From NCBI GenBank assembly GCA_022577435.1, contig JAKOON010000008.1, positions 17,409,001 to 17,473,000 on the forward strand: a stretch of 64,000 nucleotides of DNA, written 5' to 3'. The notes under the pieces are model-generated. The model did not search any database, was not told the DNA's origin, and saw only the letters and a list, made by a program, of their open reading frames with translations. The stretch's first letter is position 1. Each line of letters starts with the position of its first letter. This DNA comes from Embiotoca jacksoni. Its lineage: Eukaryota; Chordata; Actinopteri; Embiotocidae. Of this stretch, positions 37,045-44,876 are shown one piece after another. A program made the translations under genes and the position numbers.

Positions 37045-39630
37045 CTTACTGCTCTTTTCATGCAGAGAAAACAGACACGAGCATGCAGGATTACCGGGTA
37101 AGACTAGAGACAAGTGTCGGCTAAGTGTGGCTCATGCTCTGGCTTACAAACTATTGACAGATAAGTGTGGCGAGCTGGCACAAAGGTTCACTGCTGCAAC
37201 AGTAAAGTGAAGATGGCACACTAGCTACTGGCAGACAGATGTGGTTAGCAGGCACAAGAACCACTGACAGAACTAAGTGAGTTTAGGACACACCACAGGC
37301 TTCTTAGAGGCAGCAGGGTGAGGGTATAATGGGTTACTGACTCAACTGCTTTTCATCATATCACATTAAAGCTCCATAACAATAGTATCTTAGAATTTAT
37401 AATATTGAGTTAATGATTGTTAGAGGTACAATATACTGTATTTAAATATATTGTTGAAGGAATAGTACGGACTATAGTTACTGTAAGTTACTTTCTTACT
37501 CTTCTTATCTTTATGTTCCACGAGTGGCAAGAACAGACTTAAAAACAATTCATCATGCCTTTAAGTGAGCATGCACAGCCAAAGTCTTATATTTGCACTT
37601 GGATTAAGTGCATGTGCATGTATGAAACCACAGAGTCCTGAGTCAAAATGAGTCATTAAAATGAGCAACCACAGAACAGCTCAATTTCTTTTCTTTTTTT
37701 ATATAAAGCCTTATGTCTGGCTAAAAAGCAATATTTATTCTATTTCAGGGGGAAGACTATGCAAGCAGCACTGATACTTGCATTCCCTCCTATAGGCTTC
37801 TGCTTGATAAATTATTAGTCAATAATCTTGCTTTCTAGCTACCCTCATGTTCATGCTAAAGAGCATGCAGTTTCAAGTATTCTGGTCTTCACCTATTGTG
37901 GTAATAGCAGCTCTGTGATTAAATAACATTAACACAGGTTAGAACATACTATCAGTCCAGGAGTTGGAGTGATAGTAAAAGTGGAGGGAGGCTGCAGCAT
38001 CCTTCAGCTCTCTCCACCGTTTATCCACTGTCAGTGCAGGACCCTCTGAGCAACAGTTCTGTTCCTATTCCTCATCCTAATGGTGATGAACCAAATCCAC
38101 TTTGATATTGATCTCTGAAATATTGAACTTATAGACACATTAGTAGGCAGAAACAGAAATGAAGTTAAGTGAAAGTCTTCAGTACTTTTCTCTGACATGC
38201 TTTGACTTCACTGACTCGTTTCTTCTGAGGCTTGAAAGACACAAGCTATCTCACACTATGCTTTGAAAGCAAAGAATTACCCGCTGATAAAGTAAAAACT
38301 TCTTCTCGTGAGATCTCCTGACTGATCTCTTGCGTTTTGCCGGAGACTTTGAGCTCCTCAGTCCATAAGAGATGTAATGTTGATATTAATCTGAATGCTT
38401 TTGTCACTTATCACCACTGCTTAAAATGTCATGAAAAGTGCCTTTATCTAAACTGAATCTAATCTCCAAGGCAGATGAGCACTTGAAAGAGCTTCATTTC
38501 TTTAATGTGATGGGTAGATTGCAATTACATCCATCACAGAGCTCTATTTCTGACATTTTGTTCCCAGTCCTCATACTGACCATGTTATGAACTACTGTGT
38601 GCAAGCCTTTATGATTCCAGTGGGGGCCTTTGTGGGTCCCCATGTGGTATGCTTTGCAAATACTCAATACTCTCTCCTGCCTTTGAATTAAGGGGCCCCA
38701 CATAGAGACAGAAACTGTCTGTCATGGGGAACAAAGGGACGTAAAAGAAAATTTGAAAAGAAGGAGAAAGAGAGTGTTGACATTTAATCTGTACAAATAT
38801 TCTCCCCAGCAGGCAATAACCTCAGTCTTTTAATCTAGTCTCCACTGTTATTTCATCCAGCCACAGGGAGGTGTGCTCTAAGGACAGACCAGTCAAGAAC
38901 TCCATCTACTTTAAGAAGTCCCCTGATATGAAATGAAACTCCATCTACTTATGAAAGCTTGTCACTTTTTGAAGTTAGGTCCCACAAGTGGATATGCTGA
39001 TTGCTTATCCTGCAGGATTCGCTGCTATTATGACTTTCTCAATGCAGCATTGGACACCATTCAGGAGGACATTCTTTACATTCTTCTAATCGGGATCCTA
39101 TCAAAACAAACATGAAGACAACCCAGAAACTGTCCTGACTACATTGCACGTGGCTACCATGTATTATGGTGCTGCCTGAACATCCAAGGGATGAAATAAA
39201 CCATCTGGATTTGAACTGACTGTTCATATGAAGTGCTTCAAACACTTCAAGTTCTACAGACTGCACAAAATAAAACTTTAATCAAACTATGAGTATCAGT
39301 ATGTAACTCAGTAACTTCCAGGAACACATTCCTCAGTGCACAGGGCTCCAGCACTAGTCTTCTCACTGGTATTTACTGCCGAAATACAAACGGACACCAG
39401 AGAGGGGCCAAGTTCAGGGTTGCTGGCCAGCAACGCGGTTATTGCTGCCTGCAAGCATGCACCACGCTCCGGAGAGCAGAAGGCTGACAGCGGCTGTCCT
39501 CTACAAAGCCATCACACCCTGCAGCTCCACTCTCTACTACGGGAATAAGATAATGTCACTTACCGATTAAAGCATTCAGGAGTATTCCCAAAACGCATGG
39601 AACAAGGCGGCGGCGCCTTGTGGATGCCAT
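1369..39630 (-). CDS. igdcc3: Immunoglobulin superfamily DCC subclass member 3 (PUNC), 5' part of gene, 7 exons
   Basis: The CDS joins 39630-39564, 34169-33864, 10167-10023, 9929-9799, 9450-9313, 6861-6703 and 1534-1369 on the minus strand. Every junction is GT-AG and in frame, giving 370 residues. Seen: a signal peptide (residues 1 to about 23), Ig1 (C51, W63, C105), Ig2 (C148, W160, C197), Ig3 (C247, W259, C295) and the first half of Ig4 (C339, W351). Stretches such as ILVGPENLTLTVHQTA and PRPIVSWSRL in Ig3, and APAEFVQ at the start of Ig4, match IGDCC3 as I remember it and separate it from IGDCC4, PRTG, DCC and neogenin. Known: this family consists of type I membrane proteins with four Ig domains followed by fibronectin III repeats; IGDCC3 is expressed in embryonic neural tissue and its ligand is poorly defined. 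Inferred: the remaining exons lie left of base 1. Ig domains begin at phase 1 introns, as expected for this family. The gene looks intact. Confidence 0.93.
3574..3593. repeat. T20 homopolymer
   Basis: Uninterrupted T run in igdcc3 intron 6. No retroposon body is recognised next to it. Confidence 0.95.
4966..5280. mobile_element. MITE-like element with terminal inverted repeats
   Basis: The left end at 4971-4994 (GATCAGCCGTAA...AAAACCAC) pairs with the reverse complement of 5251-5274 (GATCAGCCATAA...AAAACCAC), about 21 of 24 bases. The interior includes GGTGTTCCTAATTCAC and ATATTAGGAACAC. I remember these motifs from a repeat common in fish genomes that ends in TTATGGCTGATCGGTGTA. There is no transposase. 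The family and exact ends are uncertain. Confidence 0.65.
6703..6861 (-). CDS. igdcc3: igdcc3 coding exon 6: second half of Ig3
   Basis: The acceptor is GATTAG|ATGGCC and the donor is CAGG|GTGAGT, 159 bases, phase 1 to phase 1. It encodes DGRPIGVEGIQVLGTGNL, HSGVYVCAANKPGTR with C295, and RTAQGRLVVQ. By memory it is almost unchanged from mammalian IGDCC3. Confidence 0.95.
6862..9312. other. Intron 5 of igdcc3
   Basis: 2.45 kb with a G-rich and GT-rich tract close to the exon 6 acceptor (6918-7010). I recognise no gene, repeat family or RNA in the rest. Confidence 0.7.
6918..7010. repeat. G-rich/GT-rich low-complexity tract near exon 6 acceptor
   Basis: Several runs of five to eleven G separated by T or A, a (GT)n stretch at 6941-6956 and a further G7 run. 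It lies 57-150 bases upstream of the igdcc3 exon 6 acceptor, so the transcript is C-rich and CA-rich there. The plus strand has G-quadruplex potential. Confidence 0.9.
9313..9450 (-). CDS. igdcc3: igdcc3 coding exon 5: first half of Ig3
   Basis: The acceptor is TTCCAG|GCTCTC and the donor is CTAG|GTGAGA, 138 bases, phase 1 to phase 1. It encodes VYKEPMILVGPENLTLTVHQ, with C247 in ILECVATG and W259 in IVSWSRL. This exon gave the clearest IGDCC3 match. Confidence 0.95.
9451..9798. other. Intron 4 of igdcc3
   Basis: Short intron with a strong pyrimidine-rich acceptor on the minus strand. No other feature is seen. Confidence 0.75.
9799..9929 (-). CDS. igdcc3: igdcc3 coding exon 4: second half of Ig2
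   Basis: The acceptor is TTGTAG|GTACAC and the donor is CAG|GTAGTT, 131 bases, phase 2 to phase 1. It encodes YTLLPTGVLQITGV, then DSGKFCCVAHNSAG, then EALLTVSG. The canonical second Ig cysteine is C197. An adjacent extra cysteine, C196, sits where I remember arginine in mammals. Confidence 0.92.
10023..10167 (-). CDS. igdcc3: igdcc3 coding exon 3: first half of Ig2
   Basis: The acceptor is CTACAG|CCATGG and the exon has 145 bases, phase 1 to phase 2. It encodes FHVQPESV, ARFQCQIHGLPEP and ISWEKD, with C148 and W160. The donor is CG|GTTGGT, a weak consensus, but it is the only choice seen that joins exon 4 in frame (DER-YTLLPTG). Confidence 0.9.
12253..12278. repeat. T26 homopolymer
   Basis: Uninterrupted T run in igdcc3 intron 2. 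No retroposon body is recognised next to it. Confidence 0.95.
13931..14012. repeat. (CA)41 microsatellite
   Basis: Uninterrupted CA dinucleotide run of 82 bases in igdcc3 intron 2. Confidence 0.98.
16366..16402. repeat. C24 run followed by A-run
   Basis: About 24 consecutive C, then TCCC and about ten A. A CACCCC-rich stretch follows to about 16570. Length may be unreliable in assembly. Confidence 0.95.
17420..17559 (-). pseudogene. Decayed duplicate of the igdcc3 Ig1 exon inside intron 2
   Basis: On the minus strand from 17559 the sequence repeats the first part of igdcc3 exon 2 at roughly nine bases in ten by eye: VMCEAELSFTLEPSDI, LVLHC, TQWGRNG, LLTQ. It keeps an AG acceptor (CTTCAG|GTGTGATG) and the same frame, and it carries a 9-base in-frame deletion replacing QEQPLM by SLV. 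Similarity stops after LLTQ near 17420-17434. The second Ig cysteine (DYEC) and the exon 2 donor are missing, although the frame stays open to about 17246. It is most likely a relic of an exon duplication. An alternative exon using a different donor is possible but unsupported. Confidence 0.75.
20732..20764. repeat. 14-base tandem duplication
   Basis: The unit AGCCGCAAAGCGAA occurs twice in direct tandem, followed by a partial third copy (AGCC). It is CpG-containing, unlike its AT-rich surroundings. Confidence 0.9.
26767..26829. repeat. (TG)n microsatellite
   Basis: TG run of about 31 units with one TTTG interruption near 26818, in igdcc3 intron 2. Open frames over it are artefacts of the repeat. 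Confidence 0.98.
33864..34169 (-). CDS. igdcc3: igdcc3 coding exon 2: complete first Ig domain
   Basis: The acceptor is CTGCAG|GTGTGATG and the donor is GCTA|GTAAGT, phase 1 to phase 1, 306 bases. It encodes residues 23-124 with the Ig1 cysteines in LMLHCQV and DYECMAQN and the tryptophan in TQWRHNG. A whole Ig domain in one symmetric exon can be duplicated without breaking the frame. A relic of exactly that is seen at 17420-17559. Confidence 0.93.
34205..34225 (+). repeat. Short fragment of a fish repeat-end motif
   Basis: GTTGAAGGGATAGTTCACC matches the AAAGGGATAGTTCACC terminal motif seen very often in fish interspersed repeats. No partner end is found nearby. A related form, TTAAAGGGATAGCCTGG, occurs at about 54743. 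Confidence 0.35.
34326..34485 (+). mobile_element. Decayed tRNA-derived SINE (teleost type)
   Basis: The head TTGGCGCCCCCATTGCTCAG carries an A-box-like TTGCTCAGGGG, and a degenerate B-box-like region follows near 34389-34410. The tail (CATCTCTCTACTTCTTG, then TTTCCTGTCATCTCTCTCC) resembles the body and tail of a SINE common in percomorph fish. It lacks an intact tRNA fold or a clear target-site duplication, so it is an old copy. Confidence 0.55.
35838..35866. repeat. G-run tract
   Basis: Eleven G, A, then eleven G in a purine-rich context; G-quadruplex potential on the plus strand. Confidence 0.93.
36984..37042. repeat. (CA)n microsatellite
   Basis: CA repeat with one ATA interruption near 36995, ending in ATATAT, in igdcc3 intron 1. 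Confidence 0.97.
39564..39630 (-). CDS. igdcc3: igdcc3 coding exon 1: start codon and signal peptide
   Basis: The ATG is at 39630-39628. The exon encodes an arginine-rich n-region followed by a hydrophobic stretch (MASTRRRR then LVPCVLGILLNALI), a typical secretory signal. The donor after base 39564 is G|GTAAGT, a strong site, leaving phase 1. The exon joins exon 2 to give ...LIG-VMCEAELSF. Any 5' UTR exon further upstream cannot be excluded. Confidence 0.82.
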
Positions 39631-39876
39631 TTAAGCACAGAAAATATTCCAGCACTTACAGAGAACAACGTGGGGTGAACAGACAGCAGTAAAAAAAAAA
39701 CAAAAGAAACACAGATATCCAGCTTCAGCTGCTACATGTTCCGACCTACAAAGCTACAGTTTGGTGGCTCGCTGGGGTCGAACAAGCTTTCGCCATTTTA
39801 ACCATCTATCAGGGGTCTGTCAGCATCCCACTCTCTCTCTCTCCTCTTCACTCACTCTGCTGTATCCGAAAGACTG

Positions 39877-39899
39877 CCTCTCTCTCTCTCTCTCTCTCT

Positions 39900-39943
<44 letters not shown>

Positions 39944-39955
39944 AACACACGCTGA
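39877..39955. repeat. (CT)n/(GA)n plus (CA)n compound microsatellite upstream of igdcc3
   Basis: CT run with two CCCT interruptions followed by a short CA run. It lies about 250-325 bases upstream of the igdcc3 start codon, so on the coding strand it is (GA)n in the promoter or 5' UTR. Confidence 0.95.
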
Positions 39956-40599
39956 ATCTGCTCTCGGAACAAAAGAGCCGACTGCTGACTGTTTCGTTCT
40001 CAAGCATCTTTCTGCATGTTAGTAAAACTGATTTTGAATAACAGTAAGGATCGTTATCAAAAAGGGACATCAATAACCATACATTACTTCATAGTAATGT
40101 AATAGTAGGCTGAAAAGGTTCAAACAGTAATCCAGATAAATGAACGGACTATGACTACAACGTGTGTGTGGCTTCTCAAATACTCAGCTGAAAAATAAAA
40201 CTCTTACTTCTGTCACTGGTTGCTCCTAATTGGGCAAAATATATGATGAAACAAATGTTAAAAAAAGAGCAACCATCAACTATGTGGTCCACAGTGATCA
40301 CATGGAAGCTCTTTTATGTTTAAGCCCCAGTTTCATAAGGACAATACGAACAAAATGGTGAATTTGTGTCAGGTGGATGTGTTTTATTTAAAGCTGACGG
40401 TTCATCACAAGTGAACCTTACATGATAAATAAACAAGACCTCAAAACAAAGCAGCGGTTGTTCAGTTGTAACTGACCTCCCCCTAGAGGTCGAAACATGT
40501 ATTTCAGATCTGAACTATTTCGCTATTGCAGAGCTCGTGTACCTCATATAAGGGAATGTCCTCTCTTTTCCAGGCACCACTGTGATTAGGCCTCTACAA

Positions 40600-40720
40600 T
40601 TAGGGCTGTTATCAACAATTAAATTTTTTTTTTACCCATTTATCAGTGCATACATTTTTTTCATTGTGTTAGTCTATAAAATATTTTAAAAAATACTGAC
40701 AAAAATGCCCATCCCCCTTT
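40600..40720 (+). repeat. Decayed interspersed repeat (ATTAGGGCTG...AAAATGCCCATC type)
   Basis: The sequence starts ATTAGGGCTGTTATCAACAA and continues to GTCTATAAAATATTTTAAA and AAAAATGCCCATC. This is the order of blocks in a teleost repeat I remember that begins AGGGCTGCAACTAACGATTA. The copy at 57664-57992 belongs to the same family. Confidence 0.5.
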
Positions 40721-42289
40721 CATACAACCCGAAACAGCACGTTCAAAAGTATTGTTTCATCCAACCAGTGGTCCGAACCGCAAATATATTCATTTCACTA
40801 TCATATAAAACAGAGGAAAGCAGTACATCTTCACGTTTGACAAGCAGAGAATTGGTTTAAAAGTCTAATTTACCGCTTGATTTAGCAAATATGCAAGCGT
40901 GAGAATCACCAGAGGCAAACCATACAATCAAGTCATAATTCAATATTGTTCCAATTTTGAACATTTTGTGACAGCCTGAGAATTGTGATTTATCTTCTTT
41001 TTAACTGCAATGTTATGCCGCAAAAGAAAAACGTTGTCAACAACTATTTTATCCATCTGTCCATCTGACTTTAATCATTTTCATTACAGAAAAATAGGAA
41101 TGTCACACAGACAGACAGTCCAACACTGTCATAAACACATGTCATAAATGCTGCAAGCACGAGATAAAATTTGGTTTTCATTATTTACATATCGATACTT
41201 GGTGTCCATGTATCGATGCGATGTCGCGATACCATGTTGTGTTGATCTTCCCCCACCCCTAAACACATGCCTCTGTCCTGTGTGAAGTAACACAACTCTT
41301 ACAGTACATGATTCCAATATTAGTACATCTACCATTAACACATCTATTGTAAGTATTTCAAGTTTAACACAAATAACAACAATATGGGATTATGCTGTGC
41401 AAAACTAATTGAGTGGTTGAGTGTAAGTGGATGTGTTATGATAAACACCTGAACTTCCAATACTCAATTACAACAGAGCTTGTTCAGCTGGACTGGAGCT
41501 CCCCCTATTGGGCCAAACATGTAATTCAAGTCTTTAAAATAAAGAAAAATAAAGTAAAAGTTACCATTTAAGTAAACACAATTTTGGACGTTGGCCTTGA
41601 AGCTCGAGCACGACAACTTATCAAAACATGAGCAAATAGACAAAAAAAAAAAAAGCAGCAGGGCTAAAGAAACCTGCTATATTATTATTTAGCATGTTAT
41701 TGAAAATGATTAGATGTTGCAAGCTCTTATTTATTGGGGTTCACACGAGCCTTGTTACAGTACAAATTTATGAGATATGCAAAAGTTGAGATGTAAATTT
41801 AAGCAAATACTTAAGCTCTAGTTGTGGGTCCAAACATTTTTGGAGGACTGAATAGGATATATTATCATGAACCTCAAACTTACAAGAATGGTGTGAAATT
41901 CTTGCCATATAGAATCCAGTGCTGTACATCTACTCACTGTTTTCTTCATGTCGTTTTGAGTTACTTGTTCCTGGAGAGTTTCTGTTTGATGCCACTTTAG
42001 GCTACAATTCAGACAGATACTGAACCCTTCACATTTTTCTCCTCTTTTTTCTGCTTTGATAGTTCTATTTTTGATTAAGACGCAATATTGGAAACACTGG
42101 ATAGAATACATTGTGGTGAAGTGAAGAAGTGAAGTAGACAGAAGAGATAGATTTCTGAGATGGGTTTATAAGTGTTTGAGGCCCAAAGGGGAGAAATTAA
42201 AACGATAATACCCCCCCCCCCCTCTCCCCTCCCAGATGATGAATACACATTTGGGTAGCAGACTTTTTTTTTCTCTTTCCTATCTCATT

Positions 42290-42605
42290 AATCACCTCAC
42301 AACCCCTAAGGGTTATTTTGTGACCCACTGGAGGGCGCCCAGCCCCTCGGTTGGGAGCCGGCTGGAATAATTGTACACAGCATGAAGTAATTAAAACAAG
42401 CTTCACCTCTAACTTCAAGAGTGAAATGCTGCTTAAACATTAATGATTAGTTTTAACAGTAATGTCCGAGGGTAGCTATAGCACTTGAGTACTTTTGATA
42501 TACATCAATAATTTAGTAGGATTTTGACCTTTGCTTGTATTGCTGTATTTTCACATGACTTTACTGGTACTTTAACTTAAAGATCTGAGTGCTTCTTTTG
42601 GCCCT
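42290..42605 (+). repeat. Decayed interspersed repeat (GTGACCCACTGGAGGGCGCC type)
   Basis: Blocks CACAACCCCTAAGGGTTA, GACCCACTGGAGGGCGCC and CTCGGTTGGGAGCC, then TGAGTACTTTTGATA and TAAAGATCTGAGTGCTTC, match in order a repeat widespread in teleost genomes whose 3' part ends with a 'TACTTTTACTT...GGATCTGAGTACTTCTTC' pattern. No coding capacity is seen. Confidence 0.5.
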
Positions 42606-43018
42606 GAAAGGGATTTGACGTGCTTTTTTGTAAGGGTCTTTGCTCCCGGCTTATTATTCAGAGAGTTTGGGATTTGTGGCCAGCGCCTCCATTAAGTCAT
42701 AAAGAGTAGTTATCAACTGAAAACAGCAGCTGTGATTTTGGTTGAAGACCGTCTACACCAATTATGACCATCATTGGTATTTATTTAATCCACTGAGTGG
42801 GGCATTTTAGATCAGGAAGGCCATCCAACCCATTAACCTGTAGCAGCCTAATTGGTACGCTGTGGTTTGTGAGTTTGTCTGCGCGGTCCCTAAGCTGCTC
42901 TGAGAGAGATTATGATGATAATGGTGATTTTTAAAAGGTTCTATGAGGTGTTAGGAGCAAAATGTAATCTACAATGTTTAGTTGCAGTGTACTGGACAGT
43001 GAATACATGTAATACCAT

Positions 43019-43050
43019 AAAAAAAAATTAAAAAAAAATTAAAAAAAAAT
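43019..43050. repeat. Tandem A-run/TT repeat
   Basis: Three tandem units of seven to nine A followed by TT, in the intergenic region. Confidence 0.9.
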
Positions 43051-43257
43051 CCTGCATAAAATCCCCACCATGATTTAGAAGATTAAGATATTAATTTATC
43101 CATTTTTTTTTTTTTAAAAATTGCCATATATTATAGTGAATCTGTCATTTACATCCAGTTGGCTGTAATAGGAGGAGAAAATGCAACATCTCCTTATTGA
43201 ATTTCATTAGACTGCATCCAGACGATGGGTATTCAGTTTTCTGTGCCACTTTCTCAT

Positions 43258-43480
43258 AAGCCACCATTTACTAGGGGTTTATACCAATGGTTAAGAAAGC
43301 ATTAGCTATCACTCGCTATTGAGCAGTTATATGATATTAATAAGCGCAAAAACGGTCATTAGTTTTTCACTTTCTGATAAGTGGCCATATCTGCAGACAC
43401 ACATGTTTATAAGTCATTAATAAAGGCTAATAAACTATTTATTCTTCTCTTATATGTGTAAATGAAGCCATTAATAAGAT
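43258..43480. repeat. Possible AT-rich interspersed repeat
   Basis: Runs such as GTTTATAAGTCATTAATAAA and GGCTAATAAACTATTTATT, with repeated ATTAATAA words, look like a fish repeat I have seen but cannot name. It may be simple AT-rich sequence instead. Confidence 0.3.
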
Positions 43481-44800
43481 TAATTAATTTTCCATTTTAT
43501 TCTAAGTATAAGCAATAATAAGTCATCTGCATGCAGTTATTCATGTTTATTATGGTTTATTTATGGTACAAATGTTAAATAACACGTTTTTATTTTTACA
43601 GTCATTTATCAGTCTACAGAAAGTAGTTAATACATTTGTTGTTGTCCTGAGGCCATGCAACTCTTACAAGCTCTTCCAGAAGGTCAGAGGTCAAATAATT
43701 AATTCAACGACAAGGCATGTCACTTAATTTACATAAATTTACCACAAAAAACGAACAAAAACAAAGCAGCCTCTGTCTCACAGTCTGACGCAATGCTCTA
43801 TTATTTTTAAATATTTTTTTTATCACGTGTTACTCTTGACAAAATACTTTTTTAATCTGTGACTTTTTAAAATCTGTTTCACTGACAGATGACTCTGCTT
43901 TGCTGTGTCTGGGATTAACCTGCTGCAGGCCATATTTTCCATGAAGCACAACAAGGCTGAGCTGAACTAAAGAGACAAAAGACAAAGTGTCCAGCAGGAA
44001 GAGGATGAACACCAGCCAGGGAGGTTCCTCACAACCTGCCAACCCCGCATATTGTCATTAATAATAACAACATAATTATAAACATAATAACTATTAATAA
44101 AGTCATTGGGTCAAATTTGTTAACCGTTTAAAAAGAACAGCTGATTGGAAAATGGAAGAGATTTCTCTTTAGAAATATAATAAATCATTAAATTGTTCAC
44201 TTTCCTGTCCCACAGTCGGCTTTAAAACATAAAAAGAACATTTTGATACATAGCCTAAGTGAAATACTGGAAATGGCCACAAGATGTCTTCGTCGTGTTG
44301 ACTGATTTAGTCCTTCAGTCAGCTCCTCCTGTGTGTTTTTCTTTTTTTTTCTGACTGATCCAGGTAACCCGCCCCACTATAGTACAAACGTAACTAGCTG
44401 CTGTTTCAGCCAACTGACTCGCCACATTAATATTCATCACAAACCTGTCTTTGATATACATGCACTTTCTCTCCCATCTCTCGCACATAAACTTGCACGC
44501 TCACGCAAACACACGATTTTGCCGACGAAAAACCAGCCCTGCCACTCCCCTTTATCCGTGCCTGGTCTCCTCGGGTAGTCAGGCAGACCAGCCGGGTACA
44601 GTTTCACTGACAATCGATTATCATGTAAATATGATCCATCTACTATCCATTGATCCTGATTGGACTCTCTGATTTCAGTGTGATCACCCAGTGCTTGCAT
44701 ATTGGGGTCTTCATCCATCGACAGGACAGCGGACAGCAGCATCCTCACTGCCTTTCCCCCTTTCTGAGAAGGTGAAGCCTTTATAACACCGTTAGCCGCT

Positions 44801-44876
44801 ATGAGGCGAATTACTGGGAAGGGGAAGGATGAAACTTTGATCGAGCTGCAGAGCGCCACGGAGTCTCAGATTGCAG
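44801..44876 (+). CDS. ano5: ano5-like coding exon 1: start codon
   Basis: The ATG at 44801 is preceded in frame by a TGA at 44765 with no ATG between, which supports this start. It encodes MRRITGKGKDETLIELQ and ends AG|GTAATT, phase 1. This N-terminus does not resemble the human ANO5 start I remember, so assignment rests on the in-frame join to exon 2. An alternative upstream first exon is possible. Confidence 0.68.

Larger units (their letters stand above)
34170..39563. other. Intron 1 of igdcc3
   Basis: 5.4 kb between the signal-peptide exon and the Ig1 exon. It contains a tRNA-type SINE (34326-34485), a G-run (35838-35866) and a CA microsatellite (36984-37042). No further exon is recognised. 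Confidence 0.75.
39631..44800. promoter_or_regulatory. Shared upstream region between igdcc3 (minus) and ano5-like (plus)
   Basis: The two start codons are divergent and 5.2 kb apart, so both promoters and 5' UTRs should lie here unless a non-coding first exon is elsewhere. Seen: a CT/GA microsatellite about 250-320 bases upstream of the igdcc3 start codon, and decayed interspersed repeats at 40600-40720 and 42290-42605. No clear TATA box or start site can be assigned. The distance is too long for a classic shared bidirectional promoter. Confidence 0.45.

Noticed and set aside
44437..44859. 140-residue open frame on the minus strand overlapping ano5-like exon 1
   Set aside because: No recognised domain or similarity, and no splice partners. 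It lies antisense to a supported coding exon and is likely chance in a GC-richer stretch.
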